From JBILVQ01 sp044370375 (lineage in GTDB: Bacteria > Bacteroidota > Bacteroidia > UBA4408): a stretch of DNA of 12,873 nt. The position numbers were made by a program, and so were the translations under genes. Below the pieces are notes generated by a model. That model was not told the DNA's origin, did not search any database, and worked only from the letters and a program-made list of their open reading frames with translations. Positions 1 through 7,004 of the stretch are shown here, one piece after another. The stretch spans positions 1 through 12,873 of the forward strand of contig JBILVQ010000074.1 of NCBI GenBank assembly GCA_044370375.1, read 5' to 3'. Every line of letters starts with the position of its first letter. Within the stretch, counting starts at the first letter, position 1.

Positions 1-276
1 TAAATCCAGTTTGATTTCTTTGGCCGCGTAACCTACCGATGAAAATCGTATGGTTTGAGATCCTTTGTTCAGTGAAATCGAATAAAAGCCATATAGGTTC
101 GAAACCACGCCCTGGGCCGGGTTGTTTGGATCAACAATGGTGACTCCGGGCATTGTTTCACCGCTCAGACTGTCTTTTACAAATCCGCTCAGCGTAACTT
201 TGTTTTGAGAAAAGGACCAACAAGGAAAGGCAAATAAAAACAGGAATAGCAGGAATCTGTTGTGAGTAATTTGCAT
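1..276 (-). CDS. TonB-dependent receptor-like protein, N-terminal part (cut by window edge)
   Basis: The 92 codons visible begin at an ATG (complement of 274-276) and run off the window start in frame. Residues 1-24 form a signal peptide (MQITHNRF, a Leu/Phe-rich core, then CWSFSQ). Residues 26-92 match the carboxypeptidase-D regulatory-like beta-sandwich found at the N-terminus of Bacteroidota TonB-dependent receptors: LSGFVKDSLSGE, then NLYGFYSISL, then SSVGYAAKE. In that family the domain precedes a plug and an outer-membrane beta-barrel that imports a siderophore, glycan or metal complex; neither is visible here, so no substrate can be named. A TTATTTTG box ends 4 bases before the ATG and may be the -7 promoter element. 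The other possibility is another cell-surface protein with the same domain, for example a DUF5686-type protein. Confidence 0.75.
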   Translation of the reverse strand, partial: MQITHNRFLLFLFLFAFPCWSFSQNKVTLSGFVKDSLSGETMPGVTIVDPNNPAQGVVSNLYGFYSISLNKGSQTIRFSSVGYAAKEIKLDL

Positions 277-316
277 GATGCAAAATAACAAAGGATAAGT
301 CACACTTGTTCCTTCT

Positions 317-343
317 TTTGTTTTTTTGTGTTTCGGGTATAAT
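317..343 (+). promoter_or_regulatory. Putative promoter of tRNA-Pro
   Basis: A TTTG at 317-320 is followed after 17 bases by a perfect TATAAT at 338-343. The predicted start lies near 350, giving about 27 bases of 5' leader before the tRNA. The -10 resembles the general bacterial consensus more than the Bacteroidota TAnnTTTG box, which is plausible for a stable RNA gene but is inference. Confidence 0.5.
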
Positions 344-376
344 GATTAATTTCGCAGCGGATTCAATCATCCGAAT

Positions 377-450
377 CGGGGTGTAGCGTAGCCTGGTATC
401 GCGCCAGCATGGGGTGCTGGAGGTCGTGGGTTCAAATCCCGCCACTCCGA
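377..450 (+). tRNA. tRNA-Pro (anticodon GGG)
   Basis: A complete cloverleaf can be folded by eye. The acceptor stem CGGGGTG (377-383) pairs with CACTCCG (443-449) with one G-U. The D arm spans 386-402 with the AGCCTGGTA loop. The anticodon stem CCAGC (404-408) pairs with GCTGG (416-420) around the loop ATGGGGT, which puts the anticodon GGG at 411-413. The T arm is GTGGG-TTCAAAT-CCCGC (426-442). The first base pair C1-G72 and discriminator A73 (450) are typical of bacterial tRNA-Pro. The 3' CCA is not encoded, so it must be added after transcription. It reads CCC and CCU proline codons. The strand opposite carries a spurious open frame. Confidence 0.97.
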
Positions 451-456
451 CTTATT

Positions 457-494
457 AAAAGGAGAGCCTGTATTTACAGGTTCTCTTTTTTTTT
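457..494 (+). terminator. Intrinsic terminator after tRNA-Pro
   Basis: GGAGAGCCTGT (461-471) pairs with ACAGGTTCTCT (476-486) around an ATTT loop, with G-U pairs, and is followed by an uninterrupted T run to 494. It lies 10 bases past the tRNA. On the minus strand the same hairpin is followed by TTTTAATAA, so it may also stop the PKD-protein gene that ends at 506. Confidence 0.88.
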
Positions 495-505
495 GATGGC
501 TTGCC

Positions 506-3500
506 CTATCTGGAAATCATTAGTTTTTCAACCCTCACCGGGCTGCTTCCTTCTGGCTTAACCCAGTATAGGCCCGCAGGAAGGGTGCTTACATCAATGC
601 TTACAAACTTCTCACCAACTGAAACTTCTTTTTGTAATACCAATTGCCCAATAGCAGAATATAGGCCGATGCTTGAATACCTGGTCTTTTTTCCGGTGAC
701 AATGTTTACGAGGTTGCCGGCAGGATTCGGATACATGGCGAATTCAACTCCTTCTCCTTCCTTCAATTGTTGAATGATATCCCTGTCGATGCCTAAATTA
801 ACTTGCTCTGCCTCGCTTTGCGCATTGTTCAGAACAACCTTTACCGGATAGGTAAAATGATTAATCAGTTCAGGGTAAATGTAATAGCTTCCAAAGGGCA
901 GATTGGCAAAGGAATAGGCACCGGAAGCGTTTGTTTTGGTATGCGCAATGGCAACACCCTGTTCGCTTAACAAGAGAATATCAATTCCCGGTAAAACGGG
1001 CCCCGATGGATTATTGATATCTTCATGAATGAAGCCACTGATAGATCCCGGACCCGCAGGAACAATGCCACTTATCAAATCGATGAATGCGGGAAAATAA
1101 TCACTGTTTAAATTGGTACTGACCCCTGCCGGATGAATCAAAACTCCCCCATTCCAATATAGGTGTTCACCAAAGTAGGTGGGTAGATAATTTTCCGACA
1201 ATGAATTGCTTTGATCCAGATCTCCTTTGATGAGATAATTACCGAAGGGCAGATTTTTATAATAAACATTTGTGCTATTGCTCAGCCAAGAGGTATCAAT
1301 GGTGGTTAATTTTCCATCAGAGGAATCGTATTGCATGATATAAATGGTCATATCATTCAGGTAATTTGATAAGACATCTCTTAATCTGATTTCTAATGCA
1401 AGTTGGTTTGGTTGATAGTTAATGTTTAAACAAATGGAATCTGTGCAACCTGCAGTATTGGTTACTTTTAAGCAAGCATTGTAATTGCCGGGCAGGTATG
1501 GATGAAGCGCTAAGGCATTCGCTGTTTGTCCCAACACACCGGAATTGCTGCTGCCATCACCCCAATTATATTCGTAGGTAAGCGTTTCTCCATTGATAAA
1601 CGGAGAATAATTAAAGTAAACCCTGGTAAGGCCGGGTAGCGTAAATGGTACGGTGAGTGAATCGAGCAGGAGATCACAGCCAAGGACCGGACTGTATAAG
1701 ATACTATCACAATAAATATCCTGACAGCCATCTATTGTGTTGATTGTTAAACAAACATTGTTGATACCAACATTCGGAAAAGTGTAGCTAATGGAATCTG
1801 TTCCTGCAACCGGGTTACCATTAATATTCCAGGTCCAGTTGGTAATTATTGACGGACTAAAGCTACTGTCCTCTAAAACATAAGTTCCTGAAGGACCTGT
1901 ATTATCCACCGAATAATTAAAGTAGGCATCGCAAAGCGGATTAATGGTTAGGGTGGTGCAAACCAGCGCAACACAACCGCTTGATGATACCATGTTGGCA
2001 CAAACCTGATAGGTTCCGGCCTGCTGAAAAGAATAGGGATTGGTAATGTTGTTGGAATAAAATTCAAGGGTGTCCTGGTTTCCGTCACCGTAGTCGTATT
2101 CAACAGTAATGGTATCGCCAGTTATAAATGGATTAAAAGAAGAGTTGAAGGTTGCGGTATAATCAACAATTTGAGAAGCATAGAGGTTGGCTGTGCAGCC
2201 GCTTGAAAGGACAATGATGGAGTCGCAATAGGACGCTGTACAATTCGGCCCGTTGATGGTAAGACAGGCGTAATAGGTTCCGGGAGTGGGATAGTTGTAT
2301 AGATATACCTGAGTAGGCAGGATAAAAGTAGGACTTCCATCTCCGGCATTGAAAGAAAAAGTTCCTCCGGAAGGCAGACTGGAAAGGTTTTGAAGTTGAA
2401 TGCCATTGGGTCCGGCCTGGGTATTGGCAAACCAGGTGTATTGGGCCAAGCAGGAGGGTGTGAAGGAAACATTAACGATGCTGCAATAAATATCGAAACA
2501 CCCGTTGGGATAAGTGGTGGTTAAACAAACATTGTAGGTGCCGGAGGCCGCGTAAACATGAAGGGGAGAAGTGGCAGTATCTGCTGGGGTGTTGTCCCCA
2601 AAATCCCAGCTATAGCTTATGGCACCCGGACTAGAATTATTGGTGAAGGAAACACTGCCGGGAGGGCTGGAAACTTGTGAGAAAGAAAAATCAGCGAGGC
2701 AGGCAATGGCGTTAAAATCTACTATGATGTTTACAAAATCTGCACAACCCGCAGCATTGATGATTGAAACGGTTGCATTATAAATCCCAAGTGTGTCGTA
2801 TTGATGAATCAAACTGATGGGCGATAAGCTGGAGTTGATGTGCAAACTATCCCCATCTCCGAAATAGAGAGTAAAAGAATTAATTTGCGGGGTGCTGCCG
2901 GGAATGATTTCGCAGGTGAATACAGCGGAATTATTGGCCGTGTCAGTAATTACCGAAACATTGGCCAAACAACTTCCGGGGGCTCCTGAAATGACCGAAT
3001 CGCAGGAAGTTTGCAAGCATCCATCGGAGTGAAGGGTGGTTAGGCAAACCTCAAAAACTCCTGTTGCCGGAAACATGTAATTGATGATGGATTCATTCGT
3101 TCCGGCTATGGAACTCCCATTGCTGAATTCCCATTGCCAGAAGTTAGTACCTGAAGTATTGCTGGTGTCAGTAAAAACAAAAAGTCCGGGTGCAGGACTA
3201 TAGGGATTGTTGTAAAAATTAAAACCATTGCTGCAAGGTCCGCTGCTGCCAATACAAACATTAAGACTAGAAAAAGAAGAATCGATGCTTCCGGAACCAT
3301 TGCCGGTTTGGGTAGAAAAACTTTGATTGCATCCGTAGGTTTCAATGCGGTAGTTAATGTCCTGTCCGGCAAGACTTCCATTGTTCACCAGGAAATAGAA
3401 GTTGCCATTGGCATCGGTATTTAGCAAAACGTTGAGGGCGGGCAACAGTGAGTCGGCTGTAATCACCAAAGGATAATTGGGCACGGGCAGAAAAGTACTG

Positions 3501-3604
3501 TTATTGATCAGGGTACCTGCAATAATCATGTCATTGGGCTGCTGGGCCTGACAGGTCAAGCACCTGAGAACAAGCAAACAACCGAAGAGCAGAAACCTTT
3601 TCAT
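506..3604 (-). CDS. Secreted PKD-repeat protein with type IX secretion C-terminal sorting domain
   Basis: The 1032-residue protein starts with a signal peptide (about 1-21, ending TCQAQQ). Seven PKD-like beta-sandwich repeats of about 80-88 residues follow, near 124-203, 212-296, 302-379, 385-465, 470-555, 558-637 and 643-730. Repeat 3 has the classic YSWDFGD motif and repeats 2, 4, 5 and 7 have FGDGD, AGDGS, YGDGN and WGDGS. Residues about 735-850 form an unrecognised domain containing YKNLPFGNYLIKGDLD. Residues 853-945 resemble an SdrD-B or carboxypeptidase-regulatory domain (SGFIHED, then GAYSFANLPFGSYYI). The C-terminus (about 955-1032) is a T9SS type A sorting domain: MYPNPAGNLVNI, then GQLVL, VSTLPAGLYWVK and a basic end. 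By family knowledge it is exported by Sec, crosses the outer membrane through T9SS and is anchored or released. No catalytic domain is visible, so adhesion or a structural role is inferred. Confidence 0.9.
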   Translation of the reverse strand: MKRFLLFGCLLVLRCLTCQAQQPNDMIIAGTLINNSTFLPVPNYPLVITADSLLPALNVLLNTDANGNFYFLVNNGSLAGQDINYRIETYGCNQSFSTQTGNGSGSIDSSFSSLNVCIGSSGPCSNGFNFYNNPYSPAPGLFVFTDTSNTSGTNFWQWEFSNGSSIAGTNESIINYMFPATGVFEVCLTTLHSDGCLQTSCDSVISGAPGSCLANVSVITDTANNSAVFTCEIIPGSTPQINSFTLYFGDGDSLHINSSLSPISLIHQYDTLGIYNATVSIINAAGCADFVNIIVDFNAIACLADFSFSQVSSPPGSVSFTNNSSPGAISYSWDFGDNTPADTATSPLHVYAASGTYNVCLTTTYPNGCFDIYCSIVNVSFTPSCLAQYTWFANTQAGPNGIQLQNLSSLPSGGTFSFNAGDGSPTFILPTQVYLYNYPTPGTYYACLTINGPNCTASYCDSIIVLSSGCTANLYASQIVDYTATFNSSFNPFITGDTITVEYDYGDGNQDTLEFYSNNITNPYSFQQAGTYQVCANMVSSSGCVALVCTTLTINPLCDAYFNYSVDNTGPSGTYVLEDSSFSPSIITNWTWNINGNPVAGTDSISYTFPNVGINNVCLTINTIDGCQDIYCDSILYSPVLGCDLLLDSLTVPFTLPGLTRVYFNYSPFINGETLTYEYNWGDGSSNSGVLGQTANALALHPYLPGNYNACLKVTNTAGCTDSICLNINYQPNQLALEIRLRDVLSNYLNDMTIYIMQYDSSDGKLTTIDTSWLSNSTNVYYKNLPFGNYLIKGDLDQSNSLSENYLPTYFGEHLYWNGGVLIHPAGVSTNLNSDYFPAFIDLISGIVPAGPGSISGFIHEDINNPSGPVLPGIDILLLSEQGVAIAHTKTNASGAYSFANLPFGSYYIYPELINHFTYPVKVVLNNAQSEAEQVNLGIDRDIIQQLKEGEGVEFAMYPNPAGNLVNIVTGKKTRYSSIGLYSAIGQLVLQKEVSVGEKFVSIDVSTLPAGLYWVKPEGSSPVRVEKLMISR

Positions 3605-3619
3605 GATTCAATAAAGATG

Positions 3620-3627
3620 CAAAGATA
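3620..3627 (-). promoter_or_regulatory. Bacteroidota-type -7 promoter element of the PKD-protein gene
   Basis: The complement reads TATCTTTG, a perfect match to the Bacteroidota -7 consensus TAnnTTTG. It lies 15 bases before the ATG at 3604, predicting a leader of roughly 8-10 bases. The only -33-like TTG is 15 bases upstream, which is shorter than usual, so the call rests on the -7 box. No Shine-Dalgarno sequence is visible. Confidence 0.45.
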
Positions 3628-3735
3628 AATCTAAAGCAGCGCCAATTTGCATGTTACCACCTTGGAAATGCGTTAAATGAAAGCGAAAGTTTTCTTTCCT
3701 GAAGGTTTAAACGTAAAATGGTTTGGGTAGGGGAC

Positions 3736-3769
3736 AAAAAAAAGGTGATATTGCTATCACCCTTTTTTC
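3736..3769 (-). terminator. Intrinsic terminator, possibly bidirectional
   Basis: GGTGATA (3744-3750) and TATCACC (3755-3761) form a stem around TTGC, flanked by A8 on the left and T6 on the right. Read on the minus strand it ends in a T run of eight. It is 198 bases downstream of another terminator in the same direction, so it is not needed by the peptidase gene and may end a separate small transcript. Confidence 0.75.
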
Positions 3770-3965
3770 AAACAACCCCAATTTTTTTAACCTAAGACTG
3801 GCTCCAACAATCTGGTTCGGGCTTTGGGAGCCCTTATATGAATTCCAACATTTCCAAAAACCGTGAATTTATTTCCTTCTTCAAAAAACCTACGGTTTAA
3901 CGAGCCGATGAAATAACCCTTCATCATCCGTTACGACACTCAACGAATGGATGTGAGTGAAAGGG
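3770..3965 (-). ncRNA. Candidate structured small RNA between two terminators (strand uncertain)
   Basis: Three hairpins can be drawn, described here on the minus strand. (a) CCCTT pairs with AAGGG enclosing CATC/GATG and CGTT/AACG (3917-3965). (b) AAACCGT pairs with ACGGTTT (about 3860-3898). (c) GGCTCC pairs with GGAGCC, with an alternative GGGCT/AGCCC (about 3801-3834). The segment is followed by a terminator in either direction: 3736-3769 for minus, 3967-3998 for plus. I could not match it to 6S, tmRNA, SRP or RNase P RNA. No convincing TAnnTTTG promoter box was found on either strand, which weakens the call. Confidence 0.3.
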
Positions 3966-3966
3966 C

Positions 3967-3998
3967 AAAAAAAAATCTCCTTTTGGGAGATTTTTTTC
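3967..3998 (-). terminator. Intrinsic terminator downstream of the S46 peptidase gene
   Basis: AAAAATCTCC (3971-3980) pairs perfectly with GGAGATTTTT (3986-3995) around a TTTTG loop. On the minus strand the stem is followed by a run of nine Ts. It lies about 75 bases past the stop of the peptidase gene and most likely ends the kinase-peptidase operon. A T-rich right arm also makes it usable on the plus strand. Confidence 0.88.
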
Positions 3999-4073
3999 TT
4001 AAAGAACTGATTTTCAATAAATTAAAATTGAATCTTTTTTTCAATTTTTTTCGTTGACAGGCTTTTGGGGCCT

Positions 4074-6242
4074 TTAATTTTTAATTTTCAGCTCGTTAAT
4101 TAGGTTTTGGGCCCCTGCATATTGGTCCATAATAAAAAGTACATAGCGGATATCCACGCAAATGGTTCTTTTCAATTCCGGGTCAAATACAAGGTCACCG
4201 GTCATGGCTTCCCAATTACCATCGAAGGCTACCCCAATTAATTCCCCTTTATCATTAATTACCGGACTTCCGGAGTTACCTCCTGTAATGTCGTTGGTAG
4301 TAAGGAATGCCACATGCAATTCTCCATTTTCGGCATACTTACCAAAATCTTTTTTGTTGAGCAGGTCAATGAGTTTGGCAGGCATATCAAATTCATCATC
4401 TTTGGGTATGTATTTTTCAAGAATACCATCCGATGTGGTATAATAATCAAAGCTAACAGCATCTTTCGGCTCATAGGCCTTTACATTCCCGTAGGTCATG
4501 CGGAGGGTTCCATTCGCATCAGGATATAATTTTGAATCCTTTTTGAATTCCTTGTAAGCTTCAAGAAAATTTCGCTTTAATAAATCGGTTTTTTCAAGAT
4601 ATGCTCCGCTAACCGGAGAGATCACCTTGGTTTGATAAGCATTAAAGTCGGCATTGAGCATCACAAGTTTATCTTTCCTGAATTTTTTAACCGAAGGATT
4701 TTGTAGAAAAGCTTTCATGCTTTCCACGGAAGCAAAAATAGATTTGGCGAATAGGTCATCGGTAAATTTTTTAACCTTCTCTTCAAGATTTTTTCCTTTC
4801 CCATTGTGGACGGCAGCAAGCATTGGAGGGAGTTGGTCAGCAGGGATGTCTTTCAGATAAAGGAGGAATAACTCATAAGCAACTTCATGATCGGTGGCAG
4901 GGTGATAATCATTGAAGAATTTTTCTTGAGCGGATAAAATTTTGTTTTTCAAAGAATCAATCGCTGAGGTTTTCTCAGGAGTTTTTTCCATTAAATTCAC
5001 CAATGGCTCCATGGCAGTCACCATTCTTAAGGCTTCGCTGGCTTTGCCGGCAAGCGCCAGATAAAGTTGTTGCGGAATAATGGCTTCGTAGGATTTGATG
5101 GCCTTATCGTAATCGCTCAAAATGCTGCCATATTTTTTGGAACGTTCTGCATCTGCATCGGCCCATTTTTGGAATTCACTTTCCGTTTTCTTTTTGTTGG
5201 CAATAACATTTAGTCTTTTTAAACCTTCATTTTGTCCAATGGCATATTTCCAACCATTAGCCGTAGAGGCATATTTAGAGGAATATTGAATTCTTACCGC
5301 AGTGTTGGCCTCCATGTTTTTTTTCCAGGTTTCCAATTTTTTTCCATTCAATTTGATTTGAACAGGGTTTGATTTTTCCATGATCAAACGAAGGGACTCA
5401 CTAACGGCATAACGGTTGGTACGGCCCGGAAAACCGAGAATCATTGCGTAATCTCCTTCTTTGTAACCCTTCAGGGAAACAGGCAAGACATGGCGTGGTT
5501 TGTAAGGAACATTATCGGCCGAATAATTGGCAGGTTTGCCATCTTTGCCCATGTAAATTCTCATGAAAGAGAAATCACCGGTATGGCGGGGCCACATCCA
5601 GTTGTCGGTATCGCCACCAAATTTTCCGATGTTTTGCGGAGGAGCTCCAACCAAACGAATGTCTTTGAAGGTTTCGTAAACAAAGAGGTAGTACTCATTG
5701 CCATTAAACATATCGCGCACTAGCGCCCGGTAAGCTCCTTTTTCGCTTGCTTCCTCTTGAATGGCTGTTGTTGCTTTTTTTACGGCAGCTGCTCTTTCTT
5801 CAGGTGTGCTGTTGGGTTTTACCTCGGCCAATACCTTGGCGGTAACATCTTCCATGCGTAACAAAACGGAGGCGGTTTGACCCTTAACCGGTAATTCTTC
5901 GGAAAAGGATTTGGCCCAAAAGCCATTATCCAGATAATTATTCTGCTCGGTACTGTTGCTTTGAATTCCGCCATAGGCACAGTGATGGTTGGTAAGCATC
6001 AAGCCATTGTCGGAAACTATTTCAGCGGTACAAAATTCCAACCAAACAATAGCATCCTTCAGCGATGAATTGTTGATGGAATAAATTTCTTCTGGGGTAA
6101 GTTTACAACCCGATTTGGCAATTTCCTCAGCATTCAGCCTTTTAATGAAAAGTGGTAACCACATGCCCTCATCGGGATTGGCCATAATCGGGTTATTCCC
6201 TGCCAGCGCGGCAAGAAGCACAACAAGTAAAAATTTTCTCAT
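4074..6242 (-). CDS. S46-family dipeptidyl-peptidase, DPP7 type
   Basis: The 722-residue protein has the usual length and layout of peptidase family S46, serine exopeptidases that remove dipeptides from oligopeptide N-termini in the periplasm of asaccharolytic and other Bacteroidota. A signal peptide (about 1-21, ending PIMA) leads to the conserved start NPDEGMW. The chymotrypsin-like triad is visible: His87 in TNHHC (84-88), probable Asp223 in RHTGDF, and Ser657 in TGGNSGSP. A helical insert (about 290-580) separates the two halves of the catalytic domain, as in known structures. The residue 18 past the serine is Gly675, in FDGNWE. In the family Gly here marks DPP7 (bulky hydrophobic P1), while Arg marks DPP11 (acidic P1), so hydrophobic specificity is inferred. 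It lies 30 bases downstream of the deoxynucleoside kinase gene on the same strand, with a terminator after it. Confidence 0.95.
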   Translation of the reverse strand: MRKFLLVVLLAALAGNNPIMANPDEGMWLPLFIKRLNAEEIAKSGCKLTPEEIYSINNSSLKDAIVWLEFCTAEIVSDNGLMLTNHHCAYGGIQSNSTEQNNYLDNGFWAKSFSEELPVKGQTASVLLRMEDVTAKVLAEVKPNSTPEERAAAVKKATTAIQEEASEKGAYRALVRDMFNGNEYYLFVYETFKDIRLVGAPPQNIGKFGGDTDNWMWPRHTGDFSFMRIYMGKDGKPANYSADNVPYKPRHVLPVSLKGYKEGDYAMILGFPGRTNRYAVSESLRLIMEKSNPVQIKLNGKKLETWKKNMEANTAVRIQYSSKYASTANGWKYAIGQNEGLKRLNVIANKKKTESEFQKWADADAERSKKYGSILSDYDKAIKSYEAIIPQQLYLALAGKASEALRMVTAMEPLVNLMEKTPEKTSAIDSLKNKILSAQEKFFNDYHPATDHEVAYELFLLYLKDIPADQLPPMLAAVHNGKGKNLEEKVKKFTDDLFAKSIFASVESMKAFLQNPSVKKFRKDKLVMLNADFNAYQTKVISPVSGAYLEKTDLLKRNFLEAYKEFKKDSKLYPDANGTLRMTYGNVKAYEPKDAVSFDYYTTSDGILEKYIPKDDEFDMPAKLIDLLNKKDFGKYAENGELHVAFLTTNDITGGNSGSPVINDKGELIGVAFDGNWEAMTGDLVFDPELKRTICVDIRYVLFIMDQYAGAQNLINELKIKN

Positions 6243-6272
6243 GAAAGTTGGTTTGGGTGAAAGAAAAAAAAA

Positions 6273-6887
6273 CTAGAACAGTCCGTGAATTTCGGCATCA
6301 ATTTTATGAAGGATCAATCCTAAATCTTCGGGGTTCTCTGCAAAATTATTGTTATCTACATCTACAATCAACAATTTGCCGTGACTGTAGGTCGAAATCC
6401 ATGCTTCATAACGCTCATTCAATCTTTTCAAGTAATCAATCCGAATGGCATTTTCATAATCGCGGCCCCTTTTCTGGATTTGATTCACCAGCGTTGGAAC
6501 GGTTGCCCGGAGGTAAATGAGCAAATCAGGGGGTTGTATAAATTTGTCCATCAGCGAAAACAAAGAAAAATAATTTTCAAAATCTCTGGTGGTCATTAAT
6601 CCCATGCTGTGAAGATTGGGTGCAAAAATGAAGGCATCTTCGTAAATGGTTCTGTCCTGAATGACCTTTTTACCACTTTTTCTGATTTCAACCACTTGAG
6701 CAAATCGGCTGTTGAGGAAGTAAATCTGAAGGTTAAAGGACCATCTTTGCATATCCTCATAAAAATCTTGGAGGTAGGGATTATCGTCAGCATCTTCGAA
6801 ATGTGCCTGCCAATTGTAGTGTTTCGCCAATAAACTTGTCAGCGTTGTTTTGCCCGAACCGATGTTTCCTGCTACCGCTATATGCAT
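6273..6887 (-). CDS. Deoxynucleoside kinase (deoxyadenosine/deoxyguanosine kinase family)
   Basis: The 204-residue cytosolic enzyme belongs to the dNK family, which phosphorylates deoxynucleosides with ATP in nucleotide salvage. The P-loop GNIGSGKT is at residues 7-14. The conserved DR(S/T) element is DRT at 78-80, followed by IYED with the usual acidic residue. The arginine-rich lid is KRGRDYE at 139-145. Residue 29 onward (HFEDADDNPYL) matches the family substrate-side motif E-x(4)-NPYL. Length is normal and the ATG gives the expected M-H-I-A-V-A-G start. Purine or pyrimidine preference cannot be read with certainty; close Bacteroidota relatives are usually annotated dAK/dGK. The gap to the downstream peptidase gene is 30 bases with no terminator hairpin, so co-transcription is likely although the functions are unrelated. 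Confidence 0.92.
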   Translation of the reverse strand: MHIAVAGNIGSGKTTLTSLLAKHYNWQAHFEDADDNPYLQDFYEDMQRWSFNLQIYFLNSRFAQVVEIRKSGKKVIQDRTIYEDAFIFAPNLHSMGLMTTRDFENYFSLFSLMDKFIQPPDLLIYLRATVPTLVNQIQKRGRDYENAIRIDYLKRLNERYEAWISTYSHGKLLIVDVDNNNFAENPEDLGLILHKIDAEIHGLF

Positions 6888-7004
6888 ATTCTTGCCCGAT
6901 TAGTTGATTTTTTTTTTGGAAGGGCAAGTATAGTAAAATCTATGCATTTTGGAAAGGATAAAATGATTGGCTTTGAATTGTTTTTTTTAGAATTTTGCCC
7001 CCCT
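6888..7004. promoter_or_regulatory. Divergent promoter region between the kinase and crotonase genes
   Basis: This 117-base gap separates divergent genes. For the crotonase gene, GAATTTTG (6990-6997) matches TAnnTTTG with one mismatch, has a TTG 20 bases upstream (6967-6969), and ends 7 bases before the ATG at 7005. For the kinase, the complement of 6925-6932 is TATACTTG, also one mismatch, 38 bases before its ATG. Both are inferred from consensus only. An in-frame ATG at 6882 would overlap the kinase start and gives a non-family N-terminus. Confidence 0.35.

Larger units (their letters stand above)
3605..4073. other. 469-base intergenic region with two terminators and a possible structured RNA
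   Basis: No credible coding frame is present. From left to right it holds: the promoter area of the PKD gene (to about 3660); about 70 bases with no signal; a terminator-like hairpin at 3736-3769; about 200 bases of inverted repeats (3770-3965); a second terminator at 3967-3998; and an AT-rich stretch before the stop of the S46 peptidase. That last stretch has a weak AAAATTGAA/TTCAATTTT hairpin near 4024-4048. Confidence 0.8.

Noticed and set aside
158..445. 95-codon minus-strand open frame across the tRNA
   Set aside because: Its N-terminal part is the antisense translation of tRNA-Pro (MAGFEPTTSSTPCW is a familiar artefact of antisense tRNA). The rest overlaps the true start of the 1-276 gene in another frame.
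377..450. tRNA-Pro as an integration (attachment) site
   Set aside because: No integrase, no direct repeat of the tRNA 3' end elsewhere in the window, and no change in gene content around it.
2122..2472. 116-codon minus-strand open frame inside the PKD-protein gene
   Set aside because: It is low-complexity, Pro- and Leu-rich, and lies wholly inside a much longer gene with clear repeats in the other frame.
3770..3965. Assignment of the structured gap to 6S RNA, tmRNA, SRP RNA or RNase P RNA
   Set aside because: The end-to-end pairing expected of 6S, the T-arm and tag frame of tmRNA, and the conserved core motifs of SRP and RNase P RNA were looked for and not seen.
6243..6272. T-run on the minus strand between the kinase and peptidase genes as a terminator
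   Set aside because: There is a T9 tract but no hairpin before it, so it is not an intrinsic terminator.
6882..7004. Upstream extension of the crotonase frame to the ATG at 6882
   Set aside because: The extra 41 residues are Phe-rich and have no family match; they would overlap the divergent kinase start. The Met at 7005 gives the family N-terminus.
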